Source: Lachnospiraceae bacterium
GTDB taxonomy: Bacteria > Bacillota > Clostridia > Lachnospirales > Lachnospiraceae
Reading direction: 5' to 3'
Length of the DNA: 64,000 nt
Assembly (NCBI GenBank): GCA_015056795.1
Contig: SVFO01000003.1
Coordinates: 1 to 64,000, forward strand
Below, in pieces: positions 40,946 to 49,361 of this stretch (positions are counted from its first letter, which is position 1; every line of letters starts with the position of its first letter). Below the pieces are notes generated by a model. The model saw nothing but the letters and a program-made list of their open reading frames with translations. It was not told the DNA's origin and searched no databases. A program made the translations under genes and the position numbers.

Positions 40946-41923
40946 ATGCAACGCATTCTCACTGCCATCAAGGAAAACCGATTTGCCAACGTCTATCTGC
41001 TCTATGGCGAAGAACGGTATTTGAAAAAACAATATACGGACAAGCTTCGGAAGGCCCTTGCAGGCGATGATGAGATGAACGTGCATTTTTTTGAAGGCAA
41101 GGACATCGTTGTCGCGCAGATCATCGACCTTGCTGAGACCATGCCATTTCTGGCCGAGCGCCGCGTCATTTTTCTCTCTGACAGCGGCCTGTTCAAGTCC
41201 GGCGGGGAGCAGATGGCGGACTATCTCGCAGCGCCAAATGAAACGACCTTTTTTGTCTTTACGGAAAGCGAGGTTGACAAGCGCAGCAAGCTATTTAAGG
41301 CCGTATCCTCCAAGGGCTGTGCCGTGGAGTTTACGACGCAGGATGAAAATACCTTAAAGCGATGGGTTGCCTCCCTGCTGGCAAAGGAGGGCAAAAAAGT
41401 TACGGAAGCCACCGTCATGCTCTTTCTCTCCAAAACGGGAACGGACATGGAAAACATCCAGTCCGAATTAGAAAAGCTGATCTGCTATTGCATGGACAAG
41501 GATGTCGTGACCAGCGAGGACGTTGAGGCCATCTGCACCACAAGGCTGCAGGATCGCATTTTTGACATGGTGGAGGCCGTGACGAGACGCCAGACCACGA
41601 AGGCACTGGAGCTCTATTATGACCTCTTGGCATTAAAAGTTCAGCCCCTACAGATTCTCGCCATGCTGGCAAGGCAGTACAATCTCACCTATCAGGCAAA
41701 GGAGCTCAAAAAAAGAGGGCTGCCCGATCGGGAGATTGCCTCCAAGATCGGGGTTCCCCCCTTTGTTGTCGGAAAATACCTTTCGCAGGCTGGCCAGCAA
41801 AAGACCTCCGAGCTTCGAAGGGCCTTAGAGCAATGCGTACAGGCTGACCAAGACATTAAATCGGGCATCATCAATGATCGGATGGCCGTGGAAATCATCA
41901 TCTCAGGCCAAGGTAATGCGTAA
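40946..41923 (+). CDS. holA: DNA polymerase III delta subunit
   Basis: HolA is the wrench subunit of the clamp loader that opens the beta sliding clamp. The 325 residues match the family. YLLYGEERYLKKQYTDKL near the start, FFEGKDI and the C-terminal collar region PLQILAMLARQYNLTYQAKELKKRGL are typical. The ATG at 40946 follows AAAGGAACG. It is a single-gene unit on the plus strand, with a bidirectional terminator at 41931-41973. Confidence 0.95.
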   Translation: MQRILTAIKENRFANVYLLYGEERYLKKQYTDKLRKALAGDDEMNVHFFEGKDIVVAQIIDLAETMPFLAERRVIFLSDSGLFKSGGEQMADYLAAPNETTFFVFTESEVDKRSKLFKAVSSKGCAVEFTTQDENTLKRWVASLLAKEGKKVTEATVMLFLSKTGTDMENIQSELEKLICYCMDKDVVTSEDVEAICTTRLQDRIFDMVEAVTRRQTTKALELYYDLLALKVQPLQILAMLARQYNLTYQAKELKKRGLPDREIASKIGVPPFVVGKYLSQAGQQKTSELRRALEQCVQADQDIKSGIINDRMAVEIIISGQGNA

Positions 41924-41930
41924 CATAAAA

Positions 41931-41973
41931 CACCCATGACAGTAGGTCCTCCTATTGCCATGGGTGCTTTTTC
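41931..41973. terminator. bidirectional terminator after holA
   Basis: CACCCATG pairs with CATGGGTG and the inner AGTAGG with CCTATT (partly G-T), followed by CTTTTTCTT on the plus strand and TTTTATG on the minus strand. It serves holA and the convergent 41994-44111 gene. Confidence 0.85.
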
Positions 41974-41993
41974 TTAGTATCTCCCAAAAAACG

Positions 41994-44111
41994 CTATTGA
42001 TTCATCAAAGCCAAAAGTTTTTCAAAATCATAGCTGTGAATCCATTCCTTTTCTTTCTGCTCCAGATTGCCAGACACCTGTCCGTCAGTCGCTCCCACAT
42101 TCGCCTGTTCCCATATTTCCCTGCGGTCAGACACGATGACGTCAGCCTTGGCAGGATCCGTTACCAGCTCCGTTGCCATCCACTCGAAGAAACGATAAAC
42201 GTTCATCTTCTCCGTGACGTCAAAGTAATCCAACAGAAAGGCCAGGCTAGTCGTTCCAGCGACCGTGACGTGCGCGTCCCTGCTCAGGTTCAGCCAGACA
42301 AATTCCCGCTTCTCCAAATCAATGCCGAACAGATACGCAAACATGCCAGGGCAGTTCACGCGAAAGGCCGACTCTACGGTCTTCGGCTCATAGATCTCTC
42401 CAGAATCCAAAAGGTCCCGCTTCATAAAGCCCGCCGTACAGTAGCAGGTTTCAAAGTTAAAGCCAGAATAAACATTGTCGCAGAAAACGAGCTTGCGAAT
42501 GGCGGGATATAGTTCATGAAACTTTTCCAGGTCGATGTCAAAATACTCGGAACCGCCGTTATATCCGCTAGTTTCATCACCAGAATAGGTGATTGCCCCA
42601 GACTGATTCATTGCCATGGTTCTCCAGGAGAACTCCGTCTGTAAGCCTTCCTCATCCATGCCGATGACGGACAGGTCGATGTCATCTACCTTCTCCCAAT
42701 AGGTGAAGGCACGAAGCTTCTTTCCATCAGGGATGGGCAGCCTGCTGCCCTTGGCAAGGACGCCGATGCCGCCCTGTGCGGTTGCCTCCTGCAGCGGCAG
42801 CGCAATCTTCTTCATGGCCTCGTCAACATACACCTTCCCCAGCTTTCCGCGAAGGTTCCTTCGAAGGTTCTCCTCCACGAAGCGGCTGACGATTGCTGAC
42901 TGGCCTCGGGAAATCATGGATTTCCTCCGCTTTACCTCCTTCGGCAGCTCCGCATGCACGCGCATGGTATTATGACGCACAAAGCGGAAGGCCCTTCCAT
43001 GCTCCTCGCCCTTGCGCTCTCCCGCATAATGCAAAAACAGCTGCAACAGCATCAGGTTGTTCTTTGTCTCAAGATTGTGCAGGACAAAGGTCAGATCCTC
43101 CGGCTCCTCAATTCGGCTAATAATATAGTCCAGGTTGCGGAGCAGTGCCCCAGACCCCTTGCCTTCCTTCAGGGTCGAAACGGCGCCGCGAATGTTCCCC
43201 GAATTCATCAGCCTCTCAAAGGAAGCATAGACGGACTTGTTACCCTTTGTACGCATGTCTGCCAGGAACTCCCGTGCCTTCTCGCACTTTGGCTGATAAT
43301 GCAGATGATGCAGCAAGCCGCACCAAACATCCTTCTTCTCATAGCAGGTGATGACGTCCACGTGAGAAATCGCAAACAGCTCGTCAATGACGCTCGTCAA
43401 AAACTTCCTGTCCTGATTTCGCAGATTCAGCTTTTTCAGCTCTTCCTTCCCGTATCCCACGAAATTGATTTCATCAAGCACCTTAATGACATCGGATAAA
43501 TACAGAAACCTTGCAAAACGCAGGTCGCGAAGTGCTACCATCAGGCGAACCAGTGTGTTCTTGGAAGCGCACTGCTGCACCTTGTAACGATAGGTCTGAA
43601 TATAATCGCAAACCATGGCAAACTGCATGTCGCTTAAGGGTCGGCTGGAGGCGAGCAAATTCCCGACATACTCTGCCAGCAGCTTGACTGCTGCCGCTTC
43701 CTCGATGATCGTAAACTCCTTGACCTCCACGTTCTCCTGGAATGCCATGCGCTCAAAGGTTTCCTCGAACAGGGAATGCCCTGGCTCAGAAAAATGTCCA
43801 AAGCCATAGGTGACCGTGTAATGCACCAGCTGGTCAAACAGTAGCTGATCCGCAGAAAGGTTCCTCACGCTCTCAGGAAAGCCCTGATAAAAAGGCGCGG
43901 GAACATTCTTCCCCAGCATCCCCGACGCGAATTCGATCATCTCCTTTTGGGCAAGCTCCTTGCCCTCCGTGATGGTAATGCCAAACAGGTTTGCCAGGGA
44001 AAACAGCGTCTCAAATACATGAGGCTCTTCGTTTTCCGCCAGGCCTGTCCCAGCACGTTCGCATACAAACATATGCTTTTGAAACAAATACTCCTTAAAA
44101 ATCCTCTTCAT
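41994..44111 (-). CDS. large protein with TerD-like C-terminal domain
   Basis: This 705-residue soluble protein has an N-terminal helical part (about 1-440) that I cannot assign and a C-terminal part from about 445 that resembles TerD: LPIPDGKKLRAFTYWEKVDDIDLSVIGMD, a DIDLS strand typical of the calcium-binding sites of TerD proteins, then SGDETSGYNGGSEYFDIDLEKF and IRKLVFCDNVYSG. Ter proteins serve tellurite, phage and envelope-stress responses, but no other ter gene is present. The start follows AAGGAG by 6 bases. Its 5' leader contains the permuted tRNA-like gene at 44204-44304. Confidence 0.65.
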   Translation of the reverse strand: MKRIFKEYLFQKHMFVCERAGTGLAENEEPHVFETLFSLANLFGITITEGKELAQKEMIEFASGMLGKNVPAPFYQGFPESVRNLSADQLLFDQLVHYTVTYGFGHFSEPGHSLFEETFERMAFQENVEVKEFTIIEEAAAVKLLAEYVGNLLASSRPLSDMQFAMVCDYIQTYRYKVQQCASKNTLVRLMVALRDLRFARFLYLSDVIKVLDEINFVGYGKEELKKLNLRNQDRKFLTSVIDELFAISHVDVITCYEKKDVWCGLLHHLHYQPKCEKAREFLADMRTKGNKSVYASFERLMNSGNIRGAVSTLKEGKGSGALLRNLDYIISRIEEPEDLTFVLHNLETKNNLMLLQLFLHYAGERKGEEHGRAFRFVRHNTMRVHAELPKEVKRRKSMISRGQSAIVSRFVEENLRRNLRGKLGKVYVDEAMKKIALPLQEATAQGGIGVLAKGSRLPIPDGKKLRAFTYWEKVDDIDLSVIGMDEEGLQTEFSWRTMAMNQSGAITYSGDETSGYNGGSEYFDIDLEKFHELYPAIRKLVFCDNVYSGFNFETCYCTAGFMKRDLLDSGEIYEPKTVESAFRVNCPGMFAYLFGIDLEKREFVWLNLSRDAHVTVAGTTSLAFLLDYFDVTEKMNVYRFFEWMATELVTDPAKADVIVSDRREIWEQANVGATDGQVSGNLEQKEKEWIHSYDFEKLLALMNQ

Positions 44112-44160
44112 TGCATCTCCTTATGATGCCCGCGATATTGCAACACATAATCCATGGTTG

Positions 44161-44310
44161 AGAAGTAAGCATTGCTAGCTGCGAGGCAAAAAGCGGCGAA
44201 ATCGTCAGATTGCTGAAGTGCTCTACCAACTGAGCTACGGTCTCTTACGAGACTGGCGGGATTCGAACCCGCGACACCTTCCGTGACCAAGAAGTAAATC
44301 TGACTAGCTG
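44161..44310 (-). repeat. spaced direct repeat flanking the permuted tRNA
   Basis: CAGCTAG, seven unrelated bases, then TACTTCT occurs at 44290-44310 and again at 44161-44181, exactly 129 bases apart. TACTTCT in the first copy opens the anticodon arm of the tRNA-Asp-like sequence. In the second copy it is followed, after seven bases, by GGA as in the first, so this may be a decayed second 3' half. Confidence 0.65.
44204..44304 (-). tRNA. permuted tRNA-Asp-like gene (3' part before 5' part)
   Basis: Read on the minus strand: anticodon arm CTTCT-TGGTCAC-GGAAG (44294-44278, anticodon GTC at 44287-44285), variable loop GTGTC, T-arm GCGGG-TTCGAAT-CCCGC, acceptor CAGTCTC, discriminator G44248, linker TAA, then acceptor GAGACCG (44244-44238), TA, D-arm GCTC-AGTTGGTA-GAGC and A44219. 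Joining A44219 to C44294 gives exactly 73 bases with 6 of 7 acceptor pairs and all core tertiary bases (T8, G15-C48, G18G19, TTC at 54-56). G73 and GTCAC fit tRNA-Asp. Base 33 is G instead of T. Flanking GTCAGATT (44304-44297) and AATCTGAC (44211-44204) pair. It is either a circularly permuted tRNA or the remains of tandem tRNAs. Confidence 0.7.
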
Positions 44311-44323
44311 CCAACCAAGTATT

Positions 44324-44352
44324 ATTATAATCGCCGGCTCCTCATAAGTCAA
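44324..44352 (-). promoter_or_regulatory. promoter directly upstream of the permuted tRNA
   Basis: On the minus strand TTGACT (44347-44352) and a perfect TATAAT (44324-44329) are 17 bases apart. Transcription should start near 44317, only about 13 bases before the GTCAGATT arm, so the permuted arrangement is the natural 5' end of a transcript that may run on into the 705-residue gene. Confidence 0.85.
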
Positions 44353-44427
44353 TGCAACTGCTGGTATACATTACAATCCAAACCTTCCCCTCGAGAAAGC
44401 GGAAAACTTTACTTAATGACCTTACAC

Positions 44428-46776
44428 TTACCTTTGTTCTTTTAGGTACAGCTCTGCGCGGTTTTGAAGGATTTTGCAGACGCTTTCGAGATCCTTGTCA
44501 CCGCTAAAATAGCCTTCTGCTTCCTCCATGAGCATCTCATAGATCACGCGCTGCGTCTTCGTCTCAGGGATGGCCGAATCGATCAGAAAGCGGAGCTGGT
44601 CCTTTTGCTCCTCCGGCAGATAATACAATTTCACGTCGGTTGGCATGCCGTTTGCATCCATTGTTCCAAAGTACATAAAAGCATCTTCCCATGCAAAGAT
44701 ATACTCATCCAGCAAATGTTGATATACGGAAAAGATTGCTTCTGTACTGCTGCTCTTCCCATAATCCGATTCGGGCCACCCGACCTGCAACAGCTCTCCA
44801 AGGGAATTGTAATACATGAGAAAATCAAAGGCCTCGGCCTGACAGTCTGACGTTGCAAGAATGCCCATGGGATAATAAAATCTGATAACGACTCGGTGTT
44901 CCCCATAGGGATCTGGCAAGCCCTGCAGCTTTGCATCCGCTTTTGCCATGGCCGTACATCGATAGCTCGCAAACCAGAATGGACCTCTTGCGATTTCATT
45001 CGAAGTATAGCCATTCTTCCATTCTCCCTTATGATGACTTCTCACCTCGCGATAGGTTTTTAGAAGCTCCCCAAACGCATCGGAGGTAAAATCAGCCCGT
45101 GCCGTCGCCTCATCATAGAAGGACAGAACCGCATCATACAAAAGGTTTTCGATCTGCCCGATTCCCTCCAGCTCCTGCTCCGTCAGATAATTGTCATACC
45201 ACTTGAGATATTGCACGGTATCGCACCGTCCATCTGCAGCAACCTCCGTCCCGTCAGAGGGATAAAGCAACAATCGAAACCGCCCCGCCATTGCATACAT
45301 TCCTTCGTCTCCGCTGATGCCAAGCACTTCCTTTGCCTTTGGAATAACATCATCCAGTGAGTAGGTATCCTGCTCTTCACAGAGCTGTAAAAGATCGGCC
45401 AAGAGATTCTTTTGCACAAAATTTGGCAGATCCGTCTGATCCTGAAACATGACAATGTCTGGACGATTCCCCTTTCCAAGATAGTCCTCCAGGCTCTCGC
45501 TGATTCGCTCGACCTTGATCATCACCTGATCACTCGTCTGGTTATATTTCTTCGCGTGAAATTCCACCGAATACGCACAATTTTTTGGAATGGCAACATA
45601 AACGATCCGCCTGCCGTCAGCTGCAAACTTTTCGCGTTCCTTTACGGTAAGCGCATTCTTGTCTGACGCATTCGCTTGAGAATCATCGGTCTCCTCATGA
45701 ACCCTTAAATGATAGCGATATACCTTGTGCTCCTGATCATAGGGATCCATGGAGATGAGATTGATTTCTCCGTTCTCGCTTTGAAAATACTGGATTTGGG
45801 ATGCCATCAGCTCCTGCCGATCAAGATCGACGATGGCCTCCTCCGCTTCCTTCCCTGCTTGAAATAAAGTAATCCTGTCATGATAAACAGCAGCAAAGCC
45901 CTCCGAAAGTGCAAATACCTTCATCAAGTCCTGCGGAAGCTCGCGTATAGCCTCTGCCTTCGCTTTCTTATCATCCAGTCTTACCAACAAGCTCCCGCTA
46001 CCCGCATTCGGATTACGATAGACCGTGGCAAAAATCCCCTGCGATGACGCATACAATTCCTGTACCTGGCCCTCCAGCTTCACCTCTGCCGAAACCTTAC
46101 CCGCTGCGTCCAGAAAGCTTACCTGGTCACCCACGGCGATCACATAGCCCTCCGGTAGTGCCAGGAGCTGCTCCTGCGATTCCAGCTGCTGAAAGCGATC
46201 GTCCAAGGAAATCTCCCCGCAAGGCTTTCCATTTTTATCAAACTCCATAATGCATGCGGTATCGCCAGCCACTAAGATAGAAAGCACCATTTCCCCTTCC
46301 CGCGTCAGACAGGAAAAATCCCGCACATACCCATCCTGCACTGTACAAAATGGTATCGCTTCCTTACCGTCATAGCCTTGATAATAAAATTGATACGCCA
46401 AGGCCAGCACCGTCTCATCGTCTTCTATGCCCTCCGGGTTGTTCCTTGAATTCTTCGCATTGCCTCCAGTAACAGCCTTCGAAGTCAATCCCGCTTCGCC
46501 CTCTTGTAAGATTTTTCCATCTTCGCTTGCACCCATGACAAAATAAAAGAATCCCTCTGACCCAAATTCCATCATATATGGGTTGGCATCCTCCGCGAGC
46601 TGATACTGCGTCGTCGTTCTGTCGTAGAGCGGTGCATCCTCTTTCTTCGCACTGGGGACCGCACCCATATCGGCGCTCTCCTGTCCCGTCCCCTCCTTTG
46701 TACCACAGCTCGTCATGAGGCAAAACATCCCTATCATCAAAAGGAAACGAAGAATCCCTAGGTTCCTTTGCTTCAT
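44428..46776 (-). CDS. lipoprotein with solute-binding-like C-terminal half
   Basis: The start at 46776 (MKQRNLGILRFLLMIGMFCL, 782 residues) follows GGGGAGGAA. The signal ends in lipobox MTSC near residue 20-23. The first half (about 60-370) is rich in beta-strand with repeated turns and may be a propeller-like sensor region. The second half (about 390-780) resembles family 1 extracellular solute-binding proteins: KNCAYSVEFHAKKYNQTSDQVMIKV, RPDIVMFQDQTDLPNFV and YPMGILATSDCQAEAFDFL. No ABC permease is adjacent. It is divergent from the VanR/VanS-like pair at 46984, which may sense or control it. Confidence 0.75.
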   Translation of the reverse strand: MKQRNLGILRFLLMIGMFCLMTSCGTKEGTGQESADMGAVPSAKKEDAPLYDRTTTQYQLAEDANPYMMEFGSEGFFYFVMGASEDGKILQEGEAGLTSKAVTGGNAKNSRNNPEGIEDDETVLALAYQFYYQGYDGKEAIPFCTVQDGYVRDFSCLTREGEMVLSILVAGDTACIMEFDKNGKPCGEISLDDRFQQLESQEQLLALPEGYVIAVGDQVSFLDAAGKVSAEVKLEGQVQELYASSQGIFATVYRNPNAGSGSLLVRLDDKKAKAEAIRELPQDLMKVFALSEGFAAVYHDRITLFQAGKEAEEAIVDLDRQELMASQIQYFQSENGEINLISMDPYDQEHKVYRYHLRVHEETDDSQANASDKNALTVKEREKFAADGRRIVYVAIPKNCAYSVEFHAKKYNQTSDQVMIKVERISESLEDYLGKGNRPDIVMFQDQTDLPNFVQKNLLADLLQLCEEQDTYSLDDVIPKAKEVLGISGDEGMYAMAGRFRLLLYPSDGTEVAADGRCDTVQYLKWYDNYLTEQELEGIGQIENLLYDAVLSFYDEATARADFTSDAFGELLKTYREVRSHHKGEWKNGYTSNEIARGPFWFASYRCTAMAKADAKLQGLPDPYGEHRVVIRFYYPMGILATSDCQAEAFDFLMYYNSLGELLQVGWPESDYGKSSSTEAIFSVYQHLLDEYIFAWEDAFMYFGTMDANGMPTDVKLYYLPEEQKDQLRFLIDSAIPETKTQRVIYEMLMEEAEGYFSGDKDLESVCKILQNRAELYLKEQR

Positions 46777-46983
46777 CTTGCATTCCTCCCCAAATATTCT
46801 ATATAAATCCATTTTTTATAATTTCTCTATCTTCATTTTACTACCTAGCCCTTTGGTTTCCACAAAAAAATTGTGAAGATTTCTTAATTTCAACCCAATC
46901 CTCCAAAAACATGATAAGATGAGTATAAATCAGCGGCATTGCATACTTGCCGTGAAGGATCTGATGAGGGAGAGATTTACGAT

Positions 46984-47706
46984 ATGTCAGAGCAAAGAGA
47001 AAAACAAATGGAAATACTGATCATTGAGGATGATGCAGACATTCGCGCTGCCGTTCGCATTCTGTTAGAGGAAGAAGGCTATCATGTCACGGAGGCCTCC
47101 TGCGGCGAGGAAGGAATCAAAAGAGTTACGGCATCGACGAACCTCATCATTCTTGATGTCATGATGCCTGGAAAGTCAGGCTATGAGACCTGCGAGGAGA
47201 TTCGTCGCTTTTCCTATGTTCCCATCCTCTTTCTGACGGCGAAATCTAAGGAGAATGACAAGCTGCTTGGATTTCACGCCGGTGGCGATGATTATTTGGT
47301 AAAGCCCTTTTCCTTCTCCGAGCTCTCTGCCAGAGTAAAGGCCTTGCTTCGTCGCAGCAATGCTTATAATGCCCAGCTTCCTTCTGCCTCTGCAACGGAG
47401 GATTGGCTTTCCTTTGAGGACCTGCGCGTGCACAGCCAAATCAATCAAGTGACTATCAAAGGATCCATAGTCAACTTAACGGAGACGGAGTACGAAATTC
47501 TGCTTCTTCTCATGCAATATCCGACACGGGTATTCAGTATCCCAGACATTTACGAAAGCATATGGAAGGAGCCCTATAGAAACAGCTATTCCAATTCCGT
47601 CATGGTTCATATTCGAAATCTGCGGGCAAAGATCGAGCCAGATCCGCAGTCACCTAAATACATTCTCACCGTGTGGGGGAAAGGATATCGATTCGGAAAT
47701 GTATAA
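46984..47706 (+). CDS. OmpR-family response regulator
   Basis: I start at 46984 (MSEQREKQMEILIIEDDADI, 240 residues) after GAGGGAGAG. The receiver domain shows the acidic pair EDDAD, the phospho-acceptor in ILDVMMPGKSG, Thr in LFLTAKS and Lys in YLVKPFS. The C-terminal winged helix (about 140-238) includes LTETEYEILLLLMQYPTRVFS and VMVHIRNLRAKIEPDPQSP. It is VanR-like and overlaps the kinase gene by 8 bases. Confidence 0.95.
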   Translation: MSEQREKQMEILIIEDDADIRAAVRILLEEEGYHVTEASCGEEGIKRVTASTNLIILDVMMPGKSGYETCEEIRRFSYVPILFLTAKSKENDKLLGFHAGGDDYLVKPFSFSELSARVKALLRRSNAYNAQLPSASATEDWLSFEDLRVHSQINQVTIKGSIVNLTETEYEILLLLMQYPTRVFSIPDIYESIWKEPYRNSYSNSVMVHIRNLRAKIEPDPQSPKYILTVWGKGYRFGNV

Positions 47707-49054
47707 AACAAATAGAATTTCCTTACAAGCAAAACTCCTGATCGCATTCTTTATCGGCATGCTCTTTGCCCTTGCGAGCTTTCTTCTCCTCTATTCCATT
47801 TCAAGAAAGCTACTGGATGATTACTTCACCACCTCCTCCTTCGTTATCGACAAGGAGCGTGAAGCCATGACCTCCTTACAGGAATATGTGGACGAAAACC
47901 AGATTCCTGCCACGGATTCCTGGGCGCTTCGAACCTGGGCCAATGAGAATGACATCACCATTTTCTCCGTGATTCGAAACAAAGTCTTATTTTATGACAA
48001 CTCCTATACAGGAAATGCTCCACTTGCCGAGACGGATTCCCTGCAATCCTACAAAACCTGGCAATTCTTTTATCAGGTGAACTTTGCTGATGGCGTGGCA
48101 GATGTCTATATCCACAAGAATTTTCAGAAAAACTACTATCTGCTCGCCATCATGATTTCCGCTGGCATTAGCGCCTTCCTCTGGGCATTATTTCTCTTGG
48201 TGCTGACGAGTTCTAAGGTCAGATACCTGCGCCTTTTACACAAAGAGGTACTACTGATGCAACAAGGAGAGCTGAAGACGAGCTTCACAAAAAAGGGCAA
48301 TGATGAGCTTTCAGACCTCTCCGATGCCTTGAATCAGCTGCGTAACGCCCTTTTTGAAAGTGAGACAAAGCGACGGACACAGCGGCAGGAGCAGGAAGCC
48401 TTGGTTCTTGGCATGGCACATGACCTTCGTACGCCGCTGACGGGCCTCCTTGGCTTCCTAGAGCTCTGCCGCCGGGAAGCCGTAAAGGTCACCGGTCCCC
48501 TGCCCCAGTATGTCGACAAGGTGATCAGCAAGACCTCACAAATCCGTGATCTGTCCGATAAACTCTTTGATTTTTTCCTTTCAAATGAAGAGTTGCCCTG
48601 CGTTTTGGAAGCCCCAGCCAACGCCGAATACCTCCTCAGCGATCATCTGTCAAGACTCTGCTCTGAGCTCGCCACCAGTGGCTTTACCATGGATTGTGAC
48701 AGGCTCATCTGGTCCAAAGCGCAGCTCCAGATCAATGCTGATTTCCTAGGCCGCATCATCAATAACCTTATCTCCAACATTGAAAAATATGCAGATAAAA
48801 ATCACCCTGTTTCGCTCTCCTGTCAGCTCTCACAAGACTTTTTTACGCTACAGGTGGCAAATCGGGTGAAGCATGATACGGAGCATGAAATTCAGGGCAC
48901 GCGAATCGGCAATCATAATATGGTAAGAATGATGCAGAAAATGAGCGGACAGGCCAAAATGGAAACACAACATGGCAATTACATCGTAACCCTATCCTTC
49001 CCAATCGCGGTCCCGCAAACTTCTATCGAGTCCGCAACCATTTTCTCCAATTGA
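47699..49054 (+). CDS. sensor histidine kinase with degenerate ATP site
   Basis: The 451-residue kinase has two membrane helices (about 10-32 and 146-172) around an extracytoplasmic loop of about 110 residues, a HAMP-like linker, then the phospho-accepting His in LGMAHDLRTPLTGLLGF near residue 240. The ATPase domain has an N box (NNLISNIEKYAD), but the usual DxGxG G1 box is replaced by VANRVKHDTEH and the G2 region reads GTRIGNHNMVRMM. Such variants occur in VanS- and lantibiotic-type kinases that still function. It is paired with the response regulator and probably monitors the cell envelope. Confidence 0.92.
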   Translation: MYKTNRISLQAKLLIAFFIGMLFALASFLLLYSISRKLLDDYFTTSSFVIDKEREAMTSLQEYVDENQIPATDSWALRTWANENDITIFSVIRNKVLFYDNSYTGNAPLAETDSLQSYKTWQFFYQVNFADGVADVYIHKNFQKNYYLLAIMISAGISAFLWALFLLVLTSSKVRYLRLLHKEVLLMQQGELKTSFTKKGNDELSDLSDALNQLRNALFESETKRRTQRQEQEALVLGMAHDLRTPLTGLLGFLELCRREAVKVTGPLPQYVDKVISKTSQIRDLSDKLFDFFLSNEELPCVLEAPANAEYLLSDHLSRLCSELATSGFTMDCDRLIWSKAQLQINADFLGRIINNLISNIEKYADKNHPVSLSCQLSQDFFTLQVANRVKHDTEHEIQGTRIGNHNMVRMMQKMSGQAKMETQHGNYIVTLSFPIAVPQTSIESATIFSN

Positions 49055-49361
49055 TACAGGCGGCAACCTGACTACTCATCAAATCACCGCCCGATACTAA
49101 CTTTACGTCTGTCGCAGGTTTTTCCTGCATCAATTTTTTTGATCATGAAATACCTCCTGTTTTAATTTCAGGCCTACCAGCACAATGAGAGCTGCCCCCT
49201 TTCTAGGCGAACAAGGAATTGTCAACGAGTTATGTGACTGATTGCTGGGTGACATGTTGTCTTGTTACGATATTGCTTTCTGGGTAACTAGTATTTCTTT
49301 TGTTATAATGATTGTAGCACGAAATCGAATAGCCTTACAGATACAAACAGCGCACCATACC
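49055..49361. other. gene-free stretch after the two-component pair
   Basis: These 307 bases hold the terminator at 49114-49142 and no convincing gene. One 20-codon minus-strand frame starts at 49146 after GGAGGT and ends at 49084; it overlaps the terminator and looks like the leftover start of a lost gene. A TATAAT at about 49299-49304 could belong to an orphan plus-strand promoter. Confidence 0.5.
49114..49142 (+). terminator. terminator of the two-component operon
   Basis: GCAGG pairs with CCTGC around five T residues, followed by ATCAATTTTTTT. It lies 60 bases after the kinase stop codon. Confidence 0.75.

Noticed and set aside
44204..44304. Two-piece tmRNA
   Set aside because: The D-arm and anticodon arm are those of a normal tRNA and no tag reading frame or Ala identity pair is present.
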